From Saccharicrinis sp963663905 (GTDB lineage Bacteria; Bacteroidota; Bacteroidia; Bacteroidales; Marinilabiliaceae): a stretch of 64,000 bases of DNA. The notes below the pieces were generated by a model that was not told where the DNA came from, did no database searches, and saw nothing but the letters and a program-made list of their open reading frames with translations. The stretch spans positions 5,022,001-5,086,000 of the forward strand of contig OY760657.1 of assembly GCA_963663905.2 (NCBI GenBank), read 5' to 3'. Shown one piece after another: positions 1 through 8,852 of the stretch; position 1 is the stretch's first letter; every line of letters begins with the position of its first letter. The position numbers and the translations under genes are program-made.

Positions 1-46
1 TAATCAAGAAGAATTAGCCTTAGATTTATTGAAAACAATTTCTTAA
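1..46 (+). CDS. 3' end of an unidentified upstream gene (partial)
   Basis: The first bases stay open in one frame and end with a TAA at 44-46, giving a short helical tail that ends LALDLLKTIS. Only about 14 codons are visible, so the family cannot be named. It lies on the same strand as mnmG, 68 bp upstream of its start, and a promoter-like box lies between them, so mnmG probably has its own promoter. The frame could also be chance. Confidence 0.4.
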   Translation, partial: NQEELALDLLKTIS

Positions 47-79
47 TATTTCTGTTATTTTTTTGATGGTTAAATAATT

Positions 80-101
80 GGATACAATTACATTTGTATC
101 C
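80..101 (+). promoter_or_regulatory. mnmG promoter -7 box within an 8-bp inverted repeat
   Basis: TACATTTG at 89-96 matches the Bacteroidota -7 consensus TAnnTTTG exactly. A TTTG at 62-65 could be the -33 element, but the 23-bp spacing is slightly long. The -7 box lies inside a perfect inverted repeat, GGATACAA (80-87) and TTGTATCC (94-101), with a 6-nt loop. A repressor bound there would block the promoter. The promoter call is motif-based, and the operator role is inference. Confidence 0.5.
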
Positions 102-114
102 TTAATTATTTGTT

Positions 115-1992
115 ATGGATTTTAATTATGACGTAATCGTAGTAGGAGCTGGCCATGCTGGTTGTGAAGCTGCTGCTGCTGCTGCCAATTTAGGTTCTAA
201 AACTTTATTGGTAACAATGGATATGAATAAAATTGCTCAAATGAGTTGTAATCCTGCTATTGGTGGAATTGCTAAAGGGCAAATTGTGCGTGAAATTGAT
301 GCTTTAGGAGGATTTTGTGGTATTGTTACTGATAAGTCATCAATACAGTTTCGATTACTAAATCAGTCTAAAGGACCTGCTATGTGGAGTCCTAGGTCTC
401 AATGTGATCGTATGGTATTTTCAAGTGAATGGAGAAAAGTTTTAGAAAATACAGATAATTTATATTTTTGGCAAGATAAGGTTGTTGATATAACTTTTGA
501 AGAAAATAAAGTAAAATCAGTTATAACTGATCAAGGGGTAGAGTTTACATGTAAATCTCTAATATTAACAAATGGAACTTTTTTAAATGGGTTAATGCAT
601 ATAGGAAAAGTTCAAATGGTAGGTGGAAGAATCAGTGAACCATCTTCATATGGAATTACAGAGAAATTGAAACAAATTGGGTTTACAACTGATCGTATGA
701 AAACAGGTACTCCTGTTCGTATAGATGGTAGAACAATTGATTTTTCAAAATGTCAGGAACAAAAAGGGGATGATACATTCTATAAATTTTCATATTTACC
801 TAATGTTAAGTCAAATTTAGAGCAAAAGAGTTGTTGGCTTACTTATACTAACGAAGAAGTTCATACTTCTTTAAGAGATGGTCTTAAAGACTCCCCGTTA
901 TATAATGGTACTATTCAAAGTATAGGTCCAAGGTATTGTCCTAGTATAGAAACTAAAATTGTAACTTTTGCTGATAAAGATAAGCACCAATTACATCTCG
1001 AACCAGAAGGAGAGACTACTATTGAATATTACTTAAATGGTTTTAGTAGCTCCTTACCTCTGCAAGTTCAATTAGATGCTTTAAAACAAATACCAGGTTT
1101 AGAAAATGCAAGTATATTTAGACCAGGATATGCCATAGAATATGATTATTTTGATCCTACTCAGTTAGATCATACGTTACAGACTAAGAAAATTTCTAAT
1201 TTATATTTTGCTGGTCAAATAAATGGTACAACAGGATATGAGGAAGCAGGAGCTCAAGGTTTAATTGCTGGTATAAATGCACATTTAAAATTAAATGATA
1301 AGGATCCTTTTATTTTGAGTCGAGATGAAGCTTATATTGGAGTTTTGATTGACGATTTAGTTACAAAAGGGGTTGATGAGCCTTATAGAATGTTCACTTC
1401 ACGTGCTGAATATAGAATATTGTTAAGACAGGATGATGCAGATGTTCGTTTAACTGAAAAATCTTATAATATTGGTTTGGCATCAGAATATAGATATACT
1501 TTACTAAAGGAAAAATTAAAATATAGAGATTCAATTTTAGATTTTGTTTCCAATTTTAGTATTAAACCTAAATTTATTAATGATTATTTGGTTAGTATTG
1601 GAACATCTCCTTTAAAGCAAACAATTAAACTTAAAGACATCATATTACGTCCTCAGGTAAAATTATCGGATGTTATTAATGTTGTTGATCCATTAAAAAA
1701 TTTTTTACAAAATTTACCTGAGGTTAGGAGAGAAGAGATAATTGATACTGCTGAAATATTTATTAAATATCAAGGTTATATAAATAGAGAAAAAGTAATG
1801 GCTGATAAGTTAAAACGTTTGGAAAATTTAGAAATAAAAGGACGTTTTAATTATGAGGAATTAAAATCTCTTTCTACAGAAGCACGTCAAAAGTTAATTA
1901 AAATAAATCCAGATACTATAGGGCAGGCTACTAGAATTAGTGGTGTTAGTCCTAGTGATATTAACGTTTTGTTAGTATTAATGGGTAGATAA
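115..1992 (+). CDS. mnmG: tRNA uridine-5-carboxymethylaminomethyl modification enzyme MnmG (GidA)
   Basis: FAD-dependent enzyme that, with MnmE, installs the carboxymethylaminomethyl group on U34 of certain tRNAs in the cytoplasm. The N-terminus has the dinucleotide-binding motif GAGHAG at residues 11-16, followed by the family stretch CNPAIGGIAKG. The family segment GYEEAGAQGLIAGINA lies about three fifths along, and a helical C-terminal MnmE/tRNA-binding region follows. The length of 625 aa is normal for the family. The ATG at 115 gives the expected N-terminus directly before the FAD motif. It heads a plus-strand run with ade and uvrC. In many bacteria gidA lies near oriC, which fits the parS-like palindromes immediately downstream. 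Confidence 0.97.
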   Translation: MDFNYDVIVVGAGHAGCEAAAAAANLGSKTLLVTMDMNKIAQMSCNPAIGGIAKGQIVREIDALGGFCGIVTDKSSIQFRLLNQSKGPAMWSPRSQCDRMVFSSEWRKVLENTDNLYFWQDKVVDITFEENKVKSVITDQGVEFTCKSLILTNGTFLNGLMHIGKVQMVGGRISEPSSYGITEKLKQIGFTTDRMKTGTPVRIDGRTIDFSKCQEQKGDDTFYKFSYLPNVKSNLEQKSCWLTYTNEEVHTSLRDGLKDSPLYNGTIQSIGPRYCPSIETKIVTFADKDKHQLHLEPEGETTIEYYLNGFSSSLPLQVQLDALKQIPGLENASIFRPGYAIEYDYFDPTQLDHTLQTKKISNLYFAGQINGTTGYEEAGAQGLIAGINAHLKLNDKDPFILSRDEAYIGVLIDDLVTKGVDEPYRMFTSRAEYRILLRQDDADVRLTEKSYNIGLASEYRYTLLKEKLKYRDSILDFVSNFSIKPKFINDYLVSIGTSPLKQTIKLKDIILRPQVKLSDVINVVDPLKNFLQNLPEVRREEIIDTAEIFIKYQGYINREKVMADKLKRLENLEIKGRFNYEELKSLSTEARQKLIKINPDTIGQATRISGVSPSDINVLLVLMGR

Positions 1993-2002
1993 AGTATTTA
2001 CT

Positions 2003-2018
2003 TGTTCCACGTGGAACT
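2003..2018. other. parS-like centromere site 1
   Basis: The 14-bp perfect palindrome GTTCCACGTGGAAC at 2004-2017 lies in the short gap between mnmG and ade. The established bacterial parS consensus is TGTTTCACGTGAAACA, and this site differs only by a symmetric T-to-C/A-to-G change that parS tolerates at one position. A second copy is 227 bp downstream. Binding by ParB is inferred; no parAB genes are in the window. Confidence 0.6.
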
Positions 2019-2032
2019 TTATATTATAGATT

Positions 2033-3661
2033 ATGATTATTTCAGGTAAAATTATTGATATTTTTAATGAGAGTATTTTTAATGGTCAAATTTTAATTGA
2101 GAAAGGCACAATTGTTTCAATTAAAAAAGTTGATCTCGATTTCAATAATTATATTTTACCCGGATTAATAGATAGTCATGTTCATATAGAGAGTTCTATG
2201 TTGACTCCAAGACAATTTTCTAAATTAGTTGTTCCACGTGGAACAGTTGCTGTTGTAACTGATCCGCATGAAATAGCTAATGTATTAGGTGTGGATGGTG
2301 TGGATTACATGATAGATAATGCTAAATCTATTCCTTTAAAATGTTTCTTTGGTGCACCATCTTGTGTTCCTGCTACGTCTTTTGAAACTAGTGGTGCTGT
2401 TATTTCTTCTGATGATATAGATAAACTTTTACAAAGAAAAGATATATATGTATTATCTGAAATGATGAACTTTCCAGGTGTGATATATAATGACGAAGAA
2501 GTTGTAAAGAAGATTTCTTTGGCTCATAAATATGGAAAGAAAATAGATGGTCATGCTCCTGGTTTAAAAGGGGAGAATTTGGCGAAATATGCTAATGCAG
2601 GGATATCAACTGATCATGAGTGTACATCTGTTGAAGAAGCAATAGATAAAATTAATAAAGGTATTGTTGTTCAGATTAGGGAGGGTAGTGCAGCTAAAAA
2701 TTTCGATACTTTATATCCTTTATTTGAACAGTTTCCTGATGATGTAATGTTATGTACAGACGATTCACATCCAGATGAAATTATTCAAAAAGGACATATA
2801 GATAAAATTATAAGATTAGGTTTATCTAAAGGAATTGATATTTTTAAGTTGTTAAGATCCGCTACTATTAAACCTGTAGAACATTATAATTTACCGGTAG
2901 GATTATTACGAGAAGGTGATGCAGCTGATTTTATTGTAGTTGATAATTTAAAAGATTTTAATATTCTCGAAACTTATATTGATGGAAAAAAAGTGTTCGG
3001 AGAAAATAAAATTTACTTCGACACTAATAAATCTGATATAGTAAATAATTTTAGTATTAGCTCTATTGCTTCAGACGAAATTAAAATTCCTTATCAAGAC
3101 AATTGTAAATTAAGAGTAATTGAAGCCGTAGATGGAGATTTAATTACTGATGAATTTATTTGGAATCCTAAAAATTCTAATGGTTTTATTGAATCAAATA
3201 TAGATGAAGATATACTTAAAATAGTAGTTGTAAATCGTTATGAAAAATCAAATCCAATTGTTGGATTTATTAAAAATATTGGATTAAAGAAAGGTGCTAT
3301 AGCATGTAGTGTGGCTCATGATAGTCATAATTTGATCGCTGTTGGAACTTCTGATGAAGATATTATTTTAGCCTTAAATGAAATCATTAAGTATAAGGGA
3401 GGAATTTCTTGCGTAGATAATGATGATATTCATATTTTACCTTTAGAAATAGCTGGCCTTATGACAGATAATAATGGGGAAGAAGTCGCTGAAAAATATC
3501 AATTTTTAAATACAAAAGTAAAGGAAATGGGGTCGAAATTAAAGGCTCCTTTCATGACTTTATCCTTTATGTCTTTACTTGTTATTCCTAAGTTAAAAAT
3601 AGGAGATAAAGGTTTATTTGATGTTAGTACCTTTTCTTTTACAAATTTGTTTATTGAATGA
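2033..3661 (+). CDS. ade: adenine deaminase
   Basis: Amidohydrolase that converts adenine to hypoxanthine and ammonia in purine salvage. The metal-binding HxH is at His49 and His51 within GLIDSHVHIESSM, followed by the adenine deaminase signature DPHEIANV at residues 77-84. Further family segments include DGHAPG, STDHE and CTDDSHPDE, and the C-terminal domain contains SVAHDSHN. The 542-aa length is near the usual family size. It starts 40 bp after mnmG, and its last bases overlap the uvrC start (ATGA), so ade and uvrC are translationally coupled. Residues 66-71 (VVPRGT) are encoded by a perfect parS-like palindrome. Confidence 0.95.
   Translation: MIISGKIIDIFNESIFNGQILIEKGTIVSIKKVDLDFNNYILPGLIDSHVHIESSMLTPRQFSKLVVPRGTVAVVTDPHEIANVLGVDGVDYMIDNAKSIPLKCFFGAPSCVPATSFETSGAVISSDDIDKLLQRKDIYVLSEMMNFPGVIYNDEEVVKKISLAHKYGKKIDGHAPGLKGENLAKYANAGISTDHECTSVEEAIDKINKGIVVQIREGSAAKNFDTLYPLFEQFPDDVMLCTDDSHPDEIIQKGHIDKIIRLGLSKGIDIFKLLRSATIKPVEHYNLPVGLLREGDAADFIVVDNLKDFNILETYIDGKKVFGENKIYFDTNKSDIVNNFSISSIASDEIKIPYQDNCKLRVIEAVDGDLITDEFIWNPKNSNGFIESNIDEDILKIVVVNRYEKSNPIVGFIKNIGLKKGAIACSVAHDSHNLIAVGTSDEDIILALNEIIKYKGGISCVDNDDIHILPLEIAGLMTDNNGEEVAEKYQFLNTKVKEMGSKLKAPFMTLSFMSLLVIPKLKIGDKGLFDVSTFSFTNLFIE
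2230..2245. other. parS-like centromere site 2, inside ade
   Basis: Sixteen-base perfect palindrome TGTTCCACGTGGAACA within the ade coding sequence. It has the same core as the intergenic site at 2003-2018. The protein segment it encodes (VVPRGT) is expected in adenine deaminases, so part of the sequence is constrained by coding, but the codon choice completes the palindrome. parS sites within genes are well known. Function is inferred from match to consensus and from pairing. Confidence 0.6.
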
Positions 3662-5466
3662 GTTCTGTATTAAATCCTAATATTGATTATTTAAAAGAAA
3701 AAATTGCAGTCCTTCCATCTGATCCAGGCGTCTATCAATACTTCAATAAAGATGGAAAAATTATTTATGTTGGTAAGGCGAAAAATCTAAAAAAGCGTGT
3801 TTCTTCATATTTTGTAGGAAAACCTGATAATGGTAAAACAGCTTTATTAGTTAAAAATATAGCCAGAATTGAGCATATAGTAGTTAACTCTGAAGAGGAT
3901 GCTTTATTGCTCGAAAATAATCTAATTAAAAAATATCAACCTCGATATAATGTCCTTTTAAAAGACGATAAATCCTTTCCCTGGATAGTAATTAAAAATG
4001 AATCTTATCCTAGAGTTTTCTCAACAAGAAATGTAATAAAGGATGGTAGTTTATATTTTGGACCGTATACATCAGTTGTAATGGTTCGAACTTTATTAGA
4101 TCTTTTTAAATCTACATATCCACTTCGTAGTTGTAAATTAAATCTCTCGCAGGAAACTATTGCTCAAGGAAAATATAAGGTTTGTTTAGAGTATCATATT
4201 GGTAATTGCAAAGGACCTTGCATTGGAGAATATGATGAAGTAAAGTATCGTGAAAATATAGATGCAATTAAGAATATTTTAAAAGGAAATATTAATTCTG
4301 TTATCAAATATTTAAAAGATTTAATGTTGACTTATGCTTGTGAATATAAGTTTGAAGAAGCTGAAGATATAAAGCAAAAAATTAATCAATTAAATTCTTA
4401 TCAGAGTAAATCAACTATTGTAAGTGCCAGTATAAATAATGTGGATGTTTATTCAATCATTGAAGATGAAAATTCAGCTTATGTTAATTTTTTAAAGGTT
4501 ATAAATGGAGCCATAATTCAAGCTCATACCATTGAGATGAAAAAGAAATTAGATGAAACTTTACCTGAGTTGCTTTCAATGGCTATATTAGAAATTAAAG
4601 AGCGTTTACATAGTACGTCAAGAGAAGTTATTGTTCCATTTAAACCAGATACTGTTTTTGAAAATATTCGTTTTATTGTTCCTAAAAAAGGAGAGAAAAA
4701 GCAGTTGTTAGAGTTATCTGAACGTAATGTAAAATATTATCGTTTAGAAAAATTGAAACAACAATCATTGCATAAAAAAGAAACCAGGGAAGATCGTATT
4801 TTAAATACAATGAAAAAGGATTTAAGATTAAAAGAATTACCTAAGCATATTGAATGTTTTGACAACTCAAATATTCAAGGAAATTTTCCTGTTGCAGCTT
4901 GTGTTGTTTTTAAAAATGCGAAACCTAGTAAAAAAGATTACAGACATTTTAATGTCAAAACTGTAATTGGTCCTGATGATTTTGCTAGTATGGAAGAAAT
5001 CATTGAGCGTAGATATATACGTTTGATTAATGAAAATGACTCTTTACCTAATCTTGTTATTATAGATGGAGGAAAAGGTCAATTAGGGGCCGCTATGAAG
5101 ATTTTTCGTCGACTAAATATCGATAATAAAATAACCGTCATAGGTATTGCTAAACGTTTAGAAGAAATATTTTTTCCGGGAGATCCTGTGCCTTTATATC
5201 TGGATAAAAACTCAGAAACCTTAAAAGTGATTCAGCATGCACGAAATGAAGCACATCGTTTTGGTATTACTTTTCATAGAAACCAACGGTCTAAAAATTT
5301 TGCTACATCAGAATTAGATAATATTTTAGGGATAGGAGAGAAGACTGCTCAAAAATTATTGTCAGAGTTTAAATCTGTAGAACAAATTAAAAAATTAAAA
5401 CTGAAAGAAATTCAGGAGGTGATTGGTTTGGCTAAAGGTAAAGTTGTATGGGAATATTTTAATTAA
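3658..5466 (+). CDS. uvrC: excinuclease ABC subunit C
   Basis: Nuclease subunit of nucleotide excision repair that makes both incisions around a UvrB-bound lesion. The N-terminal GIY-YIG domain is visible as GVY (24-26) and YVGKAKNL (37-44). A cysteine-rich stretch (CLEYHIGNCKGPCIGEY) follows, then a UVR motif near residue 230 (YKFEEAEDIKQKI), the RNase H-like domain with ECFDNSNIQG and VIIDGGKGQL, and a C-terminal helix-hairpin-helix around ILGIGEKTAQKLL. The 602 aa is standard. The start overlaps the ade stop by 4 bp. Its TAA overlaps the stop codon of the convergent lplA-type gene, leaving no room for a terminator between them. Confidence 0.97.
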   Translation: MSSVLNPNIDYLKEKIAVLPSDPGVYQYFNKDGKIIYVGKAKNLKKRVSSYFVGKPDNGKTALLVKNIARIEHIVVNSEEDALLLENNLIKKYQPRYNVLLKDDKSFPWIVIKNESYPRVFSTRNVIKDGSLYFGPYTSVVMVRTLLDLFKSTYPLRSCKLNLSQETIAQGKYKVCLEYHIGNCKGPCIGEYDEVKYRENIDAIKNILKGNINSVIKYLKDLMLTYACEYKFEEAEDIKQKINQLNSYQSKSTIVSASINNVDVYSIIEDENSAYVNFLKVINGAIIQAHTIEMKKKLDETLPELLSMAILEIKERLHSTSREVIVPFKPDTVFENIRFIVPKKGEKKQLLELSERNVKYYRLEKLKQQSLHKKETREDRILNTMKKDLRLKELPKHIECFDNSNIQGNFPVAACVVFKNAKPSKKDYRHFNVKTVIGPDDFASMEEIIERRYIRLINENDSLPNLVIIDGGKGQLGAAMKIFRRLNIDNKITVIGIAKRLEEIFFPGDPVPLYLDKNSETLKVIQHARNEAHRFGITFHRNQRSKNFATSELDNILGIGEKTAQKLLSEFKSVEQIKKLKLKEIQEVIGLAKGKVVWEYFN

Positions 5467-6437
5467 AATAAGGCATCTAATAATTCATTCTGTTTAAGAT
5501 CTCTTAGTTGACTAAATACATTAGCAGTTTTATTTTTAATATCCTCGTAATGGTGCAAACTTGTGTTTAATATTTCTTGAAGTTCTATTAAATTTTCTTT
5601 CTCTGTAGAATTACTTTTTATTTTGACTTCACTTATTTTCCCTTTTTGTACATGAAAGATGATTTCAAATCTTTTACCAGATGTTGATTTTATTCTTTTT
5701 TTAAGTTCATATTTTGGGCTATATCCATAGTTCCACTCCCAGGTAGTGAATTTTTCATTTACTAAATTATCAATCGTTTTATTGTCATCATTGGACAATG
5801 TATATGAAGTACAATAATAGTTATTGATTATATATTGATTTAATTGGTTTACAAATACGTCTACTTCTATTTTATTGGTAAGATGATCATAGATATTAGT
5901 CACTTTACTACGAACTGATTTAACTGCCTTATCGGTGAATTTTAAAGGATCATTTTTCAATGCATTGGTTAATGACTTTAGTTTACTATTAAATAGTAAA
6001 GTACCGTGATGCATTACCCTACTTTTATATACATGACATGCATTTCCGCTGATTTTACATCCTTCAATCAAAATATCATTTCTTCCTCCATGCGCGGCAT
6101 TTACATTTAAAGAATTTAAAAAATTTACAATGGGAGTTGTATGTTTCTTAAAGTTTACTAATTCACCCTTGTTACCAGAAGTAATAAAACAAAAATTAAT
6201 ATTTCCAGGATCATGAAATACAGTTCCGCCTCCGGATAATCTTCTTATAACTGGAATATTATTTTCATTAACAAAAGAATAGTTAATTTCAGCAAGTGTG
6301 TTTTGATGTTTTCCGACAATAATACTTTTTGAATTGATGTAAAGAAAAAATATGTCTTCTTTAAAATTCTTAAGTAAATATTCCTCTGTGGCTATATTAT
6401 GAAATGGATTGTTTGTTTGACTTAAAATGATCAGCAT
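5463..6437 (-). CDS. lplA: lipoate-protein ligase A
   Basis: Cytoplasmic enzyme that activates lipoate with ATP and attaches it to lipoyl domains of 2-oxoacid dehydrogenases and GcvH. The motif RRLSGGGTVFHD (residues 65-76), the KISGNA catalytic-lysine segment (Lys128) and HHGTLLF (143-149) are intact. A C-terminal accessory domain follows from about residue 235 (TWEWNYGYSPKYE), so this is the two-domain E. coli-type ligase of 324 aa rather than a LipB transferase. It stands alone on the minus strand, converging on uvrC with overlapping stops and diverging from dtd. Confidence 0.9.
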   Translation of the reverse strand: MLIILSQTNNPFHNIATEEYLLKNFKEDIFFLYINSKSIIVGKHQNTLAEINYSFVNENNIPVIRRLSGGGTVFHDPGNINFCFITSGNKGELVNFKKHTTPIVNFLNSLNVNAAHGGRNDILIEGCKISGNACHVYKSRVMHHGTLLFNSKLKSLTNALKNDPLKFTDKAVKSVRSKVTNIYDHLTNKIEVDVFVNQLNQYIINNYYCTSYTLSNDDNKTIDNLVNEKFTTWEWNYGYSPKYELKKRIKSTSGKRFEIIFHVQKGKISEVKIKSNSTEKENLIELQEILNTSLHHYEDIKNKTANVFSQLRDLKQNELLDALF

Positions 6438-6599
6438 ATTTCTGTATAATCTATCGTTAGTAATTTTTTATTAAAATCTCAGCTTGTTAAATATTAAAGT
6501 AAAGATATAAATAAACATTGTAAAATAATGATATAAAGAATTATAATAGTATCGTATATTTATAGTATTTAATTTATTAATATTGAGAATCTACATTAA

Positions 6600-6639
6600 T
6601 TTTGTTGAAATTATGATATTTTTACTCAATTCAACAAAA
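6600..6639. promoter_or_regulatory. 10-bp inverted repeat between lplA and dtd
   Basis: Perfect arms TTTTGTTGAA (6600-6609) and TTCAACAAAA (6630-6639) separated by 20 bp. They lie in the divergent gap upstream of dtd and lplA. Because no gene ends here, a terminator is unlikely, and an operator for a dimeric regulator is the simplest reading. The spacing also allows one arm on each of two adjacent helical turns. No regulator is identified. Confidence 0.4.
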
Positions 6640-6677
6640 AAAGTAGTCTAAGGTTTTTTTTATTCAAAAATATTTAA

Positions 6678-7130
6678 ATGCGAGTTGTTATTCAAAGAGT
6701 GTCTAAGGCATCAGTTACTATTGAACAAAATATTAAATCTTCCATTAAAGAAGGTTTACTTGTTTTAGTCGGAATCGTAAATGAGGATGATTCTACCGAT
6801 GTGGAATGGTTATGTAAAAAAATTGCTAATCTTAGAATATTTGATGATGAAAATGGTGTAATGAATAAATCATTATTAGATATTAATGGAGAGATTATCG
6901 TTGTAAGTCAATTTACATTACATGCTAAGACAAAAAAAGGAAACAGACCCTCTTATATTGATGCTGCCAAACCTGAGGTTTCTGTACCTCTATATGAACA
7001 ATTCGTAAGATGTTTGGGAACTACAATAGGGAAAGAAATTAAAACAGGTCAATTTGGGGCTCATATGGAAGTTTCTTTAGTAAATGATGGTCCGGTTACA
7101 ATTATTATTGATTCCAGGAATAGAGAGTAA
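6678..7130 (+). CDS. dtd: D-aminoacyl-tRNA deacylase
   Basis: Hydrolyses D-aminoacyl-tRNAs, and glycine mischarged on tRNA-Ala, to free tRNA, protecting translation quality. The two family signatures are present: SQFTLHAKTKKGNRPSY around residue 80-95 and NDGPVTI near residue 137. The start MRVVIQRVSKASVTI and the length of 150 aa are typical. It converges on the L,D-transpeptidase gene with directly abutting stop codons. In many Bacteroidota dtd lies near uvrC; here an lplA gene of opposite orientation separates them. Confidence 0.96.
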   Translation: MRVVIQRVSKASVTIEQNIKSSIKEGLLVLVGIVNEDDSTDVEWLCKKIANLRIFDDENGVMNKSLLDINGEIIVVSQFTLHAKTKKGNRPSYIDAAKPEVSVPLYEQFVRCLGTTIGKEIKTGQFGAHMEVSLVNDGPVTIIIDSRNRE

Positions 7131-8741
7131 TTATTTGATGTTATTTATATGATTAGAAAGTATATGATCTTTAAGATAAACATCTTTCCCATAAATAACT
7201 TCATCTGTTTCTTCATCAAACCAGCACGTTAAGTATATTATATTTATTGGGATATCTTTTTTAAGGTATACTTTAACTGGATAACCTTTCTCTAAATATT
7301 TTTCTTTTACTATGTTTTGCAGGTCTATTTTATTTAGTATAAAATCCGAAAAATCAAGAGCATTTTCTAATCTTATACATCCGTGACTATAGGTTCTAAT
7401 AGGTTTACTAAACAAACTTTTTTGCGGTGTGTCGTGAAGATATATAGAATAATGGTTTTTAAACATGAATTTTACCCTTCCAAGTGCATTTGATCCAGAA
7501 GTGCGTTGAAATACAGTAAATGGAAAATATGAGGCTGTATATTGTAAAAAATCGATACTATCCGTAGGTATTTCTATTCCATTTTTGCAAACAAACATAC
7601 TTCGCTTTTGTAAATATAAGGAATCTCGTTTTGCGCCGTTTAAAATTTGCGTATTGGCTATGGATTTAGGAACGGTCCAACATGGATTAAAAACCAGGTA
7701 ATTAATTGATGATTGAAAAACCGGAGTTTGATTTTTATATTTTCCTACTACTACTTTAGAATTGTAAATACTTTTATTTTCTACAAGGTAATTTAGATTT
7801 TGTGAAGCAATATTAATTGTTACTCCATTTGAAAGTTGGTTATCTTCAAACCAGCGCAAACGTTCAAGGTTTGTCTTTAATGTATTTATATATATATTTT
7901 TACTCCAATTTAAATAGTGGTATGTTTGTTTACCTACAATGCCATCAGGATATAATCCATGTTTAATTTGAAACGTTTTTATAGTTTCTGAAAGTTGTTC
8001 ATCAAATTTCATCGAAATAGTAGAATCATTGGGTATTTTCAATAGTTTTCTTTTTAATGGAATAACATATTGATTAGAGTCTCCTTTTTGCAATAAAAAG
8101 CCTGGATCTAACACTTCTAAATCTAAATTATTCATTGATTCTGAATAAATTTCTTTCAATTCTCTTTTAAGCTTTGAATATTGAGGATTTTTGGGTTCAA
8201 AAAAGGTATTTAATAGATTAATTTTTCCATTCTTGATATAACTTATCCATACAGAATCACTTGGTAGTTTTTTAGGAATCTCGTAATTCCATCCTGTGTG
8301 ATAATCTTTTGGATTTAAATTGGAGTAACGAATTCTAAAGCCACAGGATTTTATACTACCTGTAAGTAACATATCAAGCTTTGCATAATTATTAGTATTT
8401 ATACCAGAATCTGTAAATGTCTTGTTATATAAATCATTAAGCTTGATTAAATTGAATTTTTCAGGATTTAAACCGTCATATTTAGAGTCATTAATCCAAT
8501 TGATTCCTTTTTTTATTATTGAATCAGATTTCCAAATTGGTGAAAATGAGTTTTTTGAATATACAGATGTTAATGAAGAATCTTTTATAAAAGATATTTG
8601 ATTTTGAATATTTACTGATATTTCTTTTTCAGGAAACACTTCTTTTAAATCCTCAATTACAGGTAGATGAATGACTTCTTTGTGTGTTTTACAAGCCATT
8701 AATAAAACCAATATCCCTATATATGTTATGTTTCTAAGCAT
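7131..8741 (-). CDS. L,D-transpeptidase, YcbB/LdtD-type lipoprotein
   Basis: Peptidoglycan cross-linking enzyme that forms 3-3 bridges. From the ATG at 8741 the protein begins MLRNITYIGILVLLMAC, a lipoprotein signal with a lipobox Cys, so I prefer this start to an upstream TTG at 8765. A long N-terminal scaffold domain is followed by a peptidoglycan-binding domain (HGLYPDGIVGKQTYHYL) and a YkuD catalytic domain with HDTPQKSLF and the nucleophile motif SHGCIRLEN. The order matches the YcbB family. A perfect TAnnTTTG box (TACATTTG) ends only a few bases before the ATG, which could mean a very short leader. It probably acts in the periplasm, anchored to a membrane. Confidence 0.88.
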   Translation of the reverse strand: MLRNITYIGILVLLMACKTHKEVIHLPVIEDLKEVFPEKEISVNIQNQISFIKDSSLTSVYSKNSFSPIWKSDSIIKKGINWINDSKYDGLNPEKFNLIKLNDLYNKTFTDSGINTNNYAKLDMLLTGSIKSCGFRIRYSNLNPKDYHTGWNYEIPKKLPSDSVWISYIKNGKINLLNTFFEPKNPQYSKLKRELKEIYSESMNNLDLEVLDPGFLLQKGDSNQYVIPLKRKLLKIPNDSTISMKFDEQLSETIKTFQIKHGLYPDGIVGKQTYHYLNWSKNIYINTLKTNLERLRWFEDNQLSNGVTINIASQNLNYLVENKSIYNSKVVVGKYKNQTPVFQSSINYLVFNPCWTVPKSIANTQILNGAKRDSLYLQKRSMFVCKNGIEIPTDSIDFLQYTASYFPFTVFQRTSGSNALGRVKFMFKNHYSIYLHDTPQKSLFSKPIRTYSHGCIRLENALDFSDFILNKIDLQNIVKEKYLEKGYPVKVYLKKDIPINIIYLTCWFDEETDEVIYGKDVYLKDHILSNHINNIK

Positions 8742-8852
8742 GTGCAAATGTAATAAATCACCCAATTAGAAATATTCAGAGTTATTAAATATATGTGTTA
8801 TATATAACTTAATTGTCTGTATAATAAAGAACTAATTATAAAGGATAGTTTC

